From Crocinitomicaceae bacterium (lineage in GTDB: Bacteria > Bacteroidota > Bacteroidia > Flavobacteriales_D > Crocinitomicaceae): a stretch of DNA of 64,000 nucleotides. Made by a program: the position numbers and the translations under genes. The notes under the pieces are model-generated. The model had not been told where the DNA came from. It made no database searches and saw only the letters and a list, made by a program, of their open reading frames with translations. Within the stretch, counting starts at the first letter, position 1. Every line of letters starts with the position of its first letter. The stretch is from the NCBI GenBank assembly GCA_016709005.1, contig JADJEU010000001.1:496001-560000 (forward strand), in the 5' to 3' direction. Positions 10,059-17,745 of the stretch are shown here, one piece after another.

Positions 10059-11393
10059 TCAATAATACTCCACAAACGTCTCTTCACAAGATGAATGACT
10101 TCCATTCTGAAATGTTTTTTTGACGCACTTTGGAATACCACTTTCGTAATACGAATAAGTTGTGGTTTGATGTTTATCAACTGGCGGTGGCGGAATGGAA
10201 GACATCACGGGTTCAAAACTAAACTGTCTTTGCCAGTTCGCTGATGTAAATGAAATTTCTTGAATTATCCGGCCTACCTGATCATAACTAACTTGATAAC
10301 TTGAAATAATTGTATCGTGCTGTGAAATATAAGTTTCACGACTTACAAGAGAACCATTCGTATCAAATGTCAAAACAATTTTTTGCGTAGCACTATCCCC
10401 ACTACTTCCCAAAAATTGCATCGTTCCGCTTTCGGTATAATGATAAGTATATCTGAAGTAATCTGGAAATCTCTCCCGATCATAATAAAGAGAATCCAAT
10501 ATTGTTGATCCTGATATAGCTATTGCAGGTGCTGGATGATTCCCCAAGTAAAAAAATGTATCCACACTTGTGTACCCATTCAAGATGACATCAGGCGAAT
10601 GATTCACACGTTTTTCCAATTGACAGGTATCCAAAAACAGGTTTCGGTATTGTTTGTTGTTGACAAAACTCCAGCATGCAGTGAATTGATCTGTAAAATG
10701 AATGTTGCGATTTTTATCTTCAAACTTTCTGCTTAGAATTCTGCCTGAAGCGTCAAACTTAAAGACATTTGTAAACGCTGTTACAATGGGAGCATCTTCA
10801 GTGGTGAGCGCCAAATATCGGTTTGCTTCACGATGCTGAATGCTGATTTGAAGATTTTCAAAGTCATACAAAATCGTGTCGGAAGAATAAAAAGCCATCT
10901 CTGGAAAATAATGTGCACCATGATCATGTGGCAGTTCATCCAGCATTTCAATGGTTGCAATTTTTATAAGCTTACCTTGTTCATCATATGTGAAGGTCAA
11001 TTGTTTTTCAAGATGCTGTGTGTAACTGAATATTTTTTTTTCTTCGAGTTGTCCCTGTGCGTTGTATTTATAAGTAACACGATCTACCATACCATGTGAT
11101 TCCCCTCGCTGCTCTATCAAACGTCCCAGCGAATCATAGAGAAACGATTCCTTCAATCGCTTTTTCGAAAGATCAACACAATCTGTATAATACGTTTGAA
11201 TAGATTTGATGCCATTCGTTTTAATCACCACTTCATCGTTAAAATCCAAAAGTGAAGCACCAAAATATTGCGATTGATAGCGATAAATGAAATCAGACAT
11301 GCGTGCCTCAACAGCAGAATTGGTTTGTGATGCCGCTGATGTAGCAAACAAAAAGTGGATTGAAAATAGTAAAACAGAAAACTGAAATTTCAT
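10059..11393 (-). CDS. secreted RHS/YD-like repeat protein
   Basis: A 444-residue exported protein (signal peptide MKFQFSVLLFSIHFLFATSAAS). It holds degenerate YD-type units such as LYDSLGRLIEQRG, KYNAQGQLEEKKIF, TYDEQGKLIKIAT, KFDASGRILSRK, TFDTNGSLVSRE and SYDQVGRIIQE, which in large RHS proteins form a beta shell. At this length it cannot build a full shell, and no toxin tip or sorting domain is seen. It may be a cell-surface or periplasmic structural protein. Function not recognised. Confidence 0.72.
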   Translation of the reverse strand: MKFQFSVLLFSIHFLFATSAASQTNSAVEARMSDFIYRYQSQYFGASLLDFNDEVVIKTNGIKSIQTYYTDCVDLSKKRLKESFLYDSLGRLIEQRGESHGMVDRVTYKYNAQGQLEEKKIFSYTQHLEKQLTFTYDEQGKLIKIATIEMLDELPHDHGAHYFPEMAFYSSDTILYDFENLQISIQHREANRYLALTTEDAPIVTAFTNVFKFDASGRILSRKFEDKNRNIHFTDQFTACWSFVNNKQYRNLFLDTCQLEKRVNHSPDVILNGYTSVDTFFYLGNHPAPAIAISGSTILDSLYYDRERFPDYFRYTYHYTESGTMQFLGSSGDSATQKIVLTFDTNGSLVSRETYISQHDTIISSYQVSYDQVGRIIQEISFTSANWQRQFSFEPVMSSIPPPPVDKHQTTTYSYYESGIPKCVKKTFQNGSHSSCEETFVEYY

Positions 11394-11485
11394 CTATTAA
11401 TTTGAAATCGTTTGTGATTTACTAAAGCTAACGGATTAGAAAGCAGAAGGTGATTTTTATAACAAATAATTAACGAAAAGAGGAA

Positions 11486-12733
11486 TCACATTTCGTTTAA
11501 CATATCAATCTCTTTGCTCGACGGATAAAGCCCAGGGAATATAGAAGCAGCGTATGTAATGGGATAGCTCACATAATACATTACTTCCTTTCCTTCTTTT
11601 TTCGGAATAAGAAGTTGTAACGCTGTTAACTCATCTATAAGTATTTTGAGCGTTTTGTCTGAAAGCTGTGTGATGCGCATGGCTTCTGATTTAGATATTT
11701 TTCCCTTCAAAAAAACACCTGTCAGAACATATTCTGACTCACGTTTTAGTTTGCCTTTTATAGACATCAATTCGGCAAACTTTGTCAACCTTGTCAGCAT
11801 AGTATCAATATCAATAATACGTGACATGTAATCAATCTGATCAATAGCGGTCTGTATAAAAAAATCACAGAAGGCTATTAAGATTTTGTTTGAAAGATTT
11901 CCCCTCCCGTCGTAATCATTAAATCGTTGCAAATCTGCATTGGCCAGATGAGCATGATAGTCTTCTTTGGCTCGAGCCAATCCACGTGATATTGACCAAA
12001 GACCAGATGCATCGAGTTCTTCAAACATGAAACAAGCATCTGAATATAGACGAACGACGCGTCCGTTGCCATCTAAAAAAGGGTGAATCCAAACCAACCT
12101 GTGATGTGATGCTGCGATTGAAATGATCCGCTTTATTTTCGATTGATTGGAGTCGGAAAATGAATCATAAAAATTTTCGAATCTCTCCATGAAAATTTTC
12201 AGGTTTTTTGAATAGGGTGCAATGTGTCTTCCTACTTCAACCTCCGTTTTTCTGAATTTTCCGGGTATCACTTCTTTAACTTCTCCTTCTTTTGATATTA
12301 CTTTTTTAAATTCAGAAGGCAGATAGTCGTAGAACTCACTGTGAATTCTTTGTAAGAAAGACACTGAAGATGGGTTAACATCTCTAGACGCCTTGCGCAT
12401 CTCTTCTGAAATTGACTTATGTACATTTACATGTGCGTATGCCTCTAACTGCAAATCTCTTTTCTTTTTGTCCTTGGAGTAATCACTATTTAGTGCTTTG
12501 TGTATATCAATCGGATGTGTGTCATGACCTTCAATCAAGTTTGAATAATAACTATTCATTGGTCGTAAAAAATCAGCAATCGCAGCCCGCGTGATTGGAT
12601 GCAGTTTACCTGACAGATTATTGGCCTTGGATATAAGTGTGATTGCTAAAGCTTCAAGTTTTTTTGAAGCATCATCAGGAAACAATGGTTCCATTGCATT
12701 TGGTGTCTTATAAAACTCCGTCAAATCAGACAT
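11486..12733 (-). CDS. Fic family protein (class II, self-inhibited) with C-terminal winged helix
   Basis: About 415 residues from ATG (MSDLTEFYKTPNAMEP). It carries the complete Fic active site HPFLDGNGRVVR, predicting AMP transfer (or a related nucleotide) to a hydroxyl side chain of a target. An N-terminal inhibitory helix motif SNLIEG fits the class II pattern S/T-xxx-E-G, so the enzyme should be self-restrained. The C-terminus holds a winged helix-turn-helix (ISKSEAMRITQLSDKTLKILIDEL), suggesting DNA binding. Start choice: an upstream frame extension would cover the TATCTTTG promoter box, so the later ATG is preferred. Two palindromes upstream are candidate operators. No separate antitoxin gene is adjacent. 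Confidence 0.88.
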   Translation of the reverse strand: MSDLTEFYKTPNAMEPLFPDDASKKLEALAITLISKANNLSGKLHPITRAAIADFLRPMNSYYSNLIEGHDTHPIDIHKALNSDYSKDKKKRDLQLEAYAHVNVHKSISEEMRKASRDVNPSSVSFLQRIHSEFYDYLPSEFKKVISKEGEVKEVIPGKFRKTEVEVGRHIAPYSKNLKIFMERFENFYDSFSDSNQSKIKRIISIAASHHRLVWIHPFLDGNGRVVRLYSDACFMFEELDASGLWSISRGLARAKEDYHAHLANADLQRFNDYDGRGNLSNKILIAFCDFFIQTAIDQIDYMSRIIDIDTMLTRLTKFAELMSIKGKLKRESEYVLTGVFLKGKISKSEAMRITQLSDKTLKILIDELTALQLLIPKKEGKEVMYYVSYPITYAASIFPGLYPSSKEIDMLNEM

Positions 12734-12739
12734 AGGTTG

Positions 12740-12747
12740 CAAAGATA
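12740..12747 (-). promoter_or_regulatory. -7 box (TATCTTTG) of the Fic gene promoter
   Basis: Reads TATCTTTG on the minus strand, matching the Bacteroidetes consensus TAnnTTTG, only 6 bp before the Fic ATG. The transcript would be nearly leaderless. A well-placed TTTG -33 box is not evident. Confidence 0.5.
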
Positions 12748-12793
12748 GAAAAAATATTGCAACTTCCGGCAATATTTCCGGTCGTTATTCCGG

Positions 12794-12845
12794 TTATCAC
12801 GTGATAATATTAAACATTAATAAACAAACAGTTATCACGTAATAA
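12794..12845. promoter_or_regulatory. paired palindromic operator-like sites upstream of fic
   Basis: A perfect 14-bp palindrome TTATCACGTGATAA at 12794-12807 and a near copy TTATCACGTAATAA at 12832-12845 (one mismatched pair). Their centres are 38 bp apart and they sit ~50-110 bp upstream of the Fic promoter box. Flanking short direct repeats of TCGTTATTCC occur at ~12782 and ~12874. Spacing and symmetry suggest binding of a dimeric regulator, possibly the Fic protein's own winged helix; that last step is inference. Confidence 0.55.
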
Positions 12846-12996
12846 TTTTTTTCATTTCCGCAAAAATTCCGATCGTTATTCCTATCGTTTACTCATTGAA
12901 TAGTTGGTTATACTGATCACACAGAAAAAGCACAGATTATTTTTTCGTTTTCCTGCATTTAGAAATCAAACAGAGTTCACAAGCACTGAAACGAAT

Positions 12997-13890
12997 CTAC
13001 TTCATCACAAAAATTTGTCCGCTCTGCAAAAGTTTGTTTGAAGATCCAACCAAATGATATAAATACGCACCATTTGCGCCGTCCAAAATAATTTTTGTGT
13101 GGTCTGCAGTCAATCGCTCAGTTAAAATAAGCGCGCCCAGCGTGTTATAAATATAGAGCGTATAATCTTCAGGGTGCTCATTATTTGAGAATGTAAAAAT
13201 ACCACTGCTAACAGTTGGATAAACGTCAAAAATTCCTGAGGAAAGACTATTTTCAATTTGCCCCGCGTAACTATGAATAGTAATAGTTTTACACAGGGTA
13301 TCAGCGCAACCATTTTTATTCAGCGTCACAAGACAAACATCATAACTTCCATTCATGGTATATAAAGTATCTTTCATTTCATTTACATCATGACTGATTT
13401 CCCAATCTGCAATGGGCGTATTCAGATTCCAGAAAAAGGTAGTGTCAGCGTTTGGATCCAATGGATTGGCGTAGTGCTGCGATTGGTTTACAAAATCTAC
13501 CTGTGCCCACATATTGCTTTCTAAATTGATATCCAAATGTGTAGAAATGATATCAAAATTTGCAATTGGAGATAAAGAATCTACAAAAACAGTGTCCGTT
13601 AAAATACAACCAGCATCATCTGTAACAACTACTTTATAATCGCCTGCATTGAGTCCTCCCAAAATTGCGCCGTTGACGTTTGCACCTGTTTCAAGATTAG
13701 TCCACTCATAAGAATAATCAGGTGTTCCTCCAGTAACCGCACAATAAACAGCTCCGTTTCCTGACTGATAAGGATACAATCTACAAGAGGCCGGTTCAAA
13801 ACCAATTTCGACAATAACAAATGTTGAACAAGGTTGACTACAAACAAAAATGGATTGAACAAAAAGAATAAAACCGAAAAGCTTTTTCAT
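12997..13890 (-). CDS. T9SS type A sorted protein with SprB-like repeat
   Basis: A 297-residue secreted protein. Signal peptide MKKLFGFILFVQSIFVCSQ is followed by an SprB-type repeat (GGTPDYSYEWTN ... LNAGDYKVVVTDDAGC), a PKD-like segment (FDIISTHLDI ... GSYDVCLVTLNKNGC) and a C-terminal sorting domain (FDVYPTVSSGIFTFSN ... LLQSGQIFVMK). It is probably a surface protein of the gliding/adhesion type. It stands between a 224-bp region with palindromes and a ~590-bp gene-free stretch. Confidence 0.82.
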   Translation of the reverse strand: MKKLFGFILFVQSIFVCSQPCSTFVIVEIGFEPASCRLYPYQSGNGAVYCAVTGGTPDYSYEWTNLETGANVNGAILGGLNAGDYKVVVTDDAGCILTDTVFVDSLSPIANFDIISTHLDINLESNMWAQVDFVNQSQHYANPLDPNADTTFFWNLNTPIADWEISHDVNEMKDTLYTMNGSYDVCLVTLNKNGCADTLCKTITIHSYAGQIENSLSSGIFDVYPTVSSGIFTFSNNEHPEDYTLYIYNTLGALILTERLTADHTKIILDGANGAYLYHLVGSSNKLLQSGQIFVMK

Positions 13891-14477
13891 AGAACGACTG
13901 TTTTTTTTTGACCAAAGCTTTTAAAAATCGGTACTAAAAAAATGACGTAACTATGCTTTTATAAGTTGCATTAGAAATTCTATTCAGGACTAAAACCCAA
14001 ACACGAAGCAAAATTCTCGAGTTAACAAGTTTTTTTTGAGGCTGGTCCTTGTGTCCCGATATCCCCCTGAGAGCTTTTTAACCCGTTGCTGTTTTTCAAT
14101 CTTTAACTTTCGCAACCCAGGAAGTCTTAATTTTTAATCGGCCGATTTTCTCAAACACAGCTTGTAATCTTCGTCAATACAAGCGAGCATTTTTGGAAAT
14201 ATTACAAAAACTTTTGAAAATCATTAGTTTTATGATTCCTTAAGGATCCACATAAACCTTAATAATTGCCACAAACCATAATTTCTATTTAGAGCTGAGA
14301 TCCAAAGAAGCAGGGTGAAATCTGTGAATAGGCCTATAAACCTTGATAACACGTTTACTCGCCTGATTCTTACGGAATCTTGTTCAGTTTAAATTAGCAA
14401 GATCTTGTTGAGAACAAACTAAGGATTACAGAAAAGGCACAGATTTTTTAGAACTCGAACTCCACTCGTCACTCAAT
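13891..14477. other. gene-free stretch, 587 bp
   Basis: I see no ORF with plausible protein character, no RNA gene and no clear repeat here. It must hold the promoter of the T9SS protein on the left and the 3' end of the helicase on the right. The base composition resembles the surroundings. A decayed gene or an unrecognised small RNA cannot be excluded. Confidence 0.4.
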
Positions 14478-15839
14478 TTACTTTTTCCGCTTCTTAGCTT
14501 TCATGTTTTGAATCTTGTCACCACGGCGAATTGGTTTACCAAATTTCTCCTTCATTTTATCAGAGTATGTTTTTTTGGCAACTTTTGGTTTGCTGTTTTT
14601 GGCTGATTTTTCATGATGTGAAGCTCCTTTTGGTTTGGCTGATTTTTTTTGTGGCGCTTCAACTGGCTCGATTGGTTTCTCTTGTTCTTCCGGCGCAAGT
14701 TGCGTGGCAACCTCTACTCCTTTTGGCCATGGATTTGCAGGAATGGTATATTTCATCAAACCTTCAATAGCCTCTTTGAGAGGAGTTTCTTTTGGTGTGT
14801 GAAAGAGAATTGACTTTCCTGTTTGTCCAGCTCTACCCGTACGACCAATTCGGTGAATGTAATTTTCAGGATAAAAAGGTGTATCAAAACTTATAACCGT
14901 GCTGATTTTATCAATGTCAATTCCACGCGCAATCACATCGGTTGCAATCAAGATGCGACTGGTTCCGCTTGCAAATTTTTCGATTGCTTTTGTACGGTGA
15001 TTTTGTTCTTTACCAGAATGGATCACCGACATTTCAGCTCCAAATTTCAAGAGTTCAAAAAGTCTGTCCGCATGAATACGCGTACCCACAAAAATCAATA
15101 CTTTGTGGTATGCATTTTTATCTGCCAACAAATGATTTAATAAATTGACTTTGCTATAAAAGTTTTGAACGGCATATGATTCCTGCTGAATACTTTCTAG
15201 AGGAGTACCGCTGATTGAAATGGTTTTCTTAACTGGATTCACCAAAAATTCATCCATCAATTCATCTACATAAGTAGTCATGGTAGCTGAAAACATGATG
15301 TTCTGACGCTTTGCCGGCAAGTATTCAAAGATGTTTTTTAACTGTGTTTTGTACCCAAAATCAAGCATGATATCTACTTCATCAATCACTAATTTTTTAA
15401 TCGATTGAAGACGTAATACTTTTGATAGCGCAAGATCATAAACACGTCGAGGTGTTCCAACCAGAATATCAATTCCACCTACAATGGCTTTTCGTTGCGA
15501 CGCAATATTCCCCGATCCACCATAAACACCCAGCACGCGCACATTCATGTATGGCGTTAATTTCTCGATTTGTTCTACAATTTGAATAACAAGTTCACGC
15601 GTAGGTGCCAGCACTAAAACACGTGGATTGGCTTGTTCTGAAAAAGTCAAATCCTGCAAGACAGGAAGTAAATAGGCAATTGTTTTTCCGGTTCCGGTTT
15701 GCGCGATGCCCACAAAATCAGCCCCGGCAAGTATAGCAGAATAAGACTCTTGCTGAATAGGACTTGGCTTTTCAAAGCCCAAATCAACCACAGCACGCAA
15801 TAATGTTTTTTTGATTTTAAAATCTTCAAAGGTATTCAT
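14478..15839 (-). CDS. DEAD-box family RNA helicase (RhlE-like)
   Basis: A 453-residue ATP-dependent RNA helicase, probably in ribosome assembly or mRNA turnover. The Q motif is GFEKPSPIQQESY, motif I AQTGTGKT, Ia PTRELV, III SATMT and VI HRIGRTGRAG. Motif II reads DEVD instead of DEAD; this variant keeps the metal-binding acids. After residue ~380 comes a long Lys/Pro-rich basic tail ending MKAKKRKK, typical of RNA-binding extensions. Length is normal for the group. Confidence 0.92.
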   Translation of the reverse strand: MNTFEDFKIKKTLLRAVVDLGFEKPSPIQQESYSAILAGADFVGIAQTGTGKTIAYLLPVLQDLTFSEQANPRVLVLAPTRELVIQIVEQIEKLTPYMNVRVLGVYGGSGNIASQRKAIVGGIDILVGTPRRVYDLALSKVLRLQSIKKLVIDEVDIMLDFGYKTQLKNIFEYLPAKRQNIMFSATMTTYVDELMDEFLVNPVKKTISISGTPLESIQQESYAVQNFYSKVNLLNHLLADKNAYHKVLIFVGTRIHADRLFELLKFGAEMSVIHSGKEQNHRTKAIEKFASGTSRILIATDVIARGIDIDKISTVISFDTPFYPENYIHRIGRTGRAGQTGKSILFHTPKETPLKEAIEGLMKYTIPANPWPKGVEVATQLAPEEQEKPIEPVEAPQKKSAKPKGASHHEKSAKNSKPKVAKKTYSDKMKEKFGKPIRRGDKIQNMKAKKRKK

Positions 15840-15892
15840 ACTGCAAAGTAACCTAGAAAAAACGGATGGGGAATGGAATTTTATTTAATTCG

Positions 15893-16025
15893 GCATCAGG
15901 CTTTCCTCCTTCGAAGGAGGACTAAGGAGGATGATCAACCCGAAACGTTGAACAGGAATACAAAAAAAAATAAGTTGACGTGATCATCCCTCTCGCTCTC
16001 CCTTCAAAGGGAGAAGGCCAGTCGC
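15893..16025. repeat. REPIN-like repeat, copy A
   Basis: A 133-bp element built of two inverted, imperfect halves around an AT-rich spacer. The left half contains the 16-bp palindrome CCTCCTTCGAAGGAGG followed by ACTAAGGAGGATGATCA. The right half read on the other strand gives CTCCCTTTGAAGGGAG then AGCGAGAGGGATGATCA. Ends are GC(A/G)..AGGC-like. A second full copy lies at 16467-16597 and a half copy at 16627-16667. The layout (hairpin, conserved tail, mirrored partner) matches the architecture of REP doublets. Confidence 0.85.
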
Positions 16026-16085
16026 AAAAAAAAAATCGACAAAAATGACCTACACAAATCTCAAAAAAGAAATTAGTTTTGAATT

Positions 16086-16499
16086 GTGAAAAGCAAATTC
16101 AATAACCACTACAACAAGGAGTTGAAAGATTATGCCCGTGAGCTAAGGACAGAATCTGCCTCGCGCGCTGAGAAATTGATTTGGAAAGCACTTTTAGCTA
16201 GAAAGCAAACGGGATTTCAATTTTTACGTCAACGTCCAATTGATAATTTCATCGTAGATTTTTTCTGCCCCAATTTAAAACTCATCATCGAAATTGACGG
16301 TAATTCACATTTCAGAAAACCAGAGTACGATCGATACCGTCAAGATAAATTAATTTCACTTGGCTATGAAATGCTGCGCTTTAAAGAAGGCGAAGTCATT
16401 AATCAACTCGATCATGTATCTGTGAAAATTGATCATGCAGTTTTTGTTCTCTCAAAAAAGAAATCGGCAACTGGCTTTCCTCCTTTGAAGGAGGACTAA
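16086..16499 (+). CDS. DUF559 domain endonuclease-fold protein
   Basis: A 137-residue DUF559 protein, a small PD-(D/E)xK/Vsr-like nuclease fold. It begins at GTG (an in-frame TGA lies two codons upstream, so no earlier start). The N-terminus NKELKDYARELRTE and helix RAEKLIWKALLARK lead to FQFLRQRPIDNFIVDFFCP and LKLIIEIDG; D58, E69 and D71 are the likely metal ligands. RQDKLISLGYEMLRF completes the core. The last nine codons (TGFPPLKED) and the stop lie inside repeat copy B, and copy A ends 60 bp before the start. Substrate unknown; a role in moving the repeats is inference. Confidence 0.85.
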   Translation: MKSKFNNHYNKELKDYARELRTESASRAEKLIWKALLARKQTGFQFLRQRPIDNFIVDFFCPNLKLIIEIDGNSHFRKPEYDRYRQDKLISLGYEMLRFKEGEVINQLDHVSVKIDHAVFVLSKKKSATGFPPLKED

Positions 16500-16597
16500 G
16501 GAGGATGATCAACCCAAAACGTTGATCAAGACAACAAAAAAACAAGATGACGTGATCATCCCTCTCGCTCTCCCTTCAAAGGGAGAAGGCTAATTGC
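16467..16597. repeat. REPIN-like repeat, copy B
   Basis: A 131-bp second copy, highly similar to copy A over both hairpin halves (shared runs include GGAGGACTAAGGAGGATGAT and TGATCATCCCTCTCGCTCTC), with a more divergent spacer. The terminal GCAACTGGC and inverted GCAATTAGC form short imperfect inverted ends. The DUF559 reading frame terminates within its left half. Confidence 0.85.
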
Positions 16598-16626
16598 AGA
16601 AAATAGGATTGATTTTTTTGATTCGG

Positions 16627-16667
16627 GCACTGGCTTTTCTCCTTTGAAGGAGGACTAAGGAGGATGA
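16627..16667. repeat. REPIN-like repeat, single half (copy C)
   Basis: A lone left half: GCACTGGCTTTTCTCCTTTG, then AAGGAGGACTAAGGAGGATGA, with no mirrored partner downstream. It corresponds to one REP unit of copies A and B and begins 30 bp after copy B. Confidence 0.75.
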
Positions 16668-16701
16668 CCGCCGATTATCTTTTTAATTTTAAGAACAAGG
16701 A

Positions 16702-16860
16702 TTAACGAATTAAGATTTTTGATTTTTTGATTGTAAAGTATGTGAATGGTGGTCGTTCAAAACAGATCTTATCTTGTGATTCTGCGGGTTCAGCAACTTC
16801 GTTTACTTCTTGCTGACATGGGAAGAGAAGTGAAAATAGAACAAGGTAAATTACTCTCAT
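16702..16860 (-). CDS. putative small lipoprotein
   Basis: A 52-codon frame beginning MRVIYLVLFSLLFPCQQEVN: a short hydrophobic leader ending in a lipobox-like LLFPC, then an acidic stretch (EVNEVAEPAESQDK). It would be a tiny exported lipoprotein. No family is recognised. Short length makes a chance ORF possible. Confidence 0.4.
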   Translation of the reverse strand: MRVIYLVLFSLLFPCQQEVNEVAEPAESQDKICFERPPFTYFTIKKSKILIR

Positions 16861-17069
16861 GAGTTAAAAGTAAAGTAGTACTGAGCGCACAAGTTCAGAT
16901 TATGCTTTAAGTCAATTTTCCTTTTATTATTTGCCAAAATTTGGAAGGGATTCGAAATATCGCATAGAGATGCGGAAATTCGAAATAATTGAACATTTGC
17001 TTTAGGCGTTGAATATCACAGATGTTTTGCATCGGCGCAGGACATTAATCCTGTACAGCGGGTAAGCTG

Positions 17070-17558
17070 CTAAAATCGATATCCTATGCCGAACTTTAAC
17101 AAGCCACTCCAATCGCCACCACTCGAGTACAAATCTTTATGGGTTTCGTAGTTTATTTTTGACATACCCCAATGGCCCCCAAATCCAAATCCTTGGTACA
17201 AATAAATACTTTTTGTTAGGTTAAACTTGAATCCATATCCAGCATATCCTTCGATTGCAAATCTATATCCTGTGAAATTTTCTGAATATATATTATATGG
17301 TGGTCCGTATTGGACAATTGTTCCAATCCCTTTAGCATAATCATAAACACAATTAGTACTTGCCTCGAAATATAAATCAAATCTTCTAGATTCTATGGAC
17401 GGCCGAATTTGATAATTTAGGTGAAGCCCGTTTGGCATAAATTTAATTTTGGGGTACGTCCACCCTTCCCAGTTCCTGCTTACAAAAGGCCCCAAGTTAA
17501 AAGAGTGAATTCCTCTATCAATTGTAAACAATAGGCCATACTTCATGTCCCAATCCAT
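17070..17558 (-). CDS. outer-membrane beta-barrel-like protein, C-terminal part (frame broken at an A9 tract)
   Basis: A 162-residue frame rich in Gly and aromatics with alternating strands (GYRFAIEGYAGYGFKFNL, GFGFGGHWGMS) and a terminal strand LLKFGIGYRF, as in small outer-membrane barrels. It lacks a signal peptide. One is found in another frame starting at 17668 (MKKILGFVLAIFISAFCKAQ, ending with a stop at 17543). The switch is a run of nine A residues on the coding strand at 17597-17605. With one more A the two parts join as DEKKNTYGLNFSFIGTSMDW, giving a ~200-residue protein spanning 17070-17668. Confidence 0.68.
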   Translation of the reverse strand: MDWDMKYGLLFTIDRGIHSFNLGPFVSRNWEGWTYPKIKFMPNGLHLNYQIRPSIESRRFDLYFEASTNCVYDYAKGIGTIVQYGPPYNIYSENFTGYRFAIEGYAGYGFKFNLTKSIYLYQGFGFGGHWGMSKINYETHKDLYSSGGDWSGLLKFGIGYRF

Positions 17559-17668
17559 TGAAGTCCCAATAAATGAAAAATTGAGACCATATGTATTTTT
17601 TTTTCATCTTGTGCCTTGCAAAATGCACTTATAAAAATCGCCAAAACAAATCCGAGAATTTTTTTCAT
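17543..17668 (-). CDS. signal-peptide fragment of the beta-barrel protein
   Basis: A 41-codon frame, MKKILGFVLAIFISAFCKAQ followed by out-of-frame residues. It is the N-terminal piece of the adjacent barrel protein, separated by the homopolymer frameshift, and is not an independent gene. Confidence 0.55.
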   Translation of the reverse strand: MKKILGFVLAIFISAFCKAQDEKKIHMVSIFHLLGLQWIGT

Positions 17669-17728
17669 CAAAATATTTATTGTTAGCTAAGCCAGATAAA
17701 GATAACGAAACAAATTGATTTCTCTGCT

Positions 17729-17736
17729 TACCTTTG
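17729..17736 (+). promoter_or_regulatory. -7 box (TACCTTTG) of hrpB
   Basis: TACCTTTG matches TAnnTTTG and ends 9 bp before the hrpB ATG, so the message would be leaderless or have a leader of a few bases. Confidence 0.5.
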
Positions 17737-17745
17737 TAACCATCA

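Noticed and set aside
11486..12733. Toxin-antitoxin pair at fic
   Set aside because: No small antitoxin gene adjoins it; the inhibitory SNLIEG helix is inside the Fic protein, so it is self-restrained.
14531..15148. Plus-strand ORFs across the DEAD-box helicase
   Set aside because: Low-complexity or Phe/Cys-rich shadow translations; all helicase motifs are on the minus strand.
15358..15410. DEVD instead of DEAD in the helicase as a defect
   Set aside because: The metal-binding acids are kept and DEVD variants occur in related Bacteroidetes helicases; all other motifs are intact.
15893..16667. Insertion sequence with transposase
   Set aside because: The enclosed gene is DUF559, with no DDE, HUH or serine recombinase motif; repeats are hairpin doublets, not simple terminal inverted repeats with target duplications that I could confirm.
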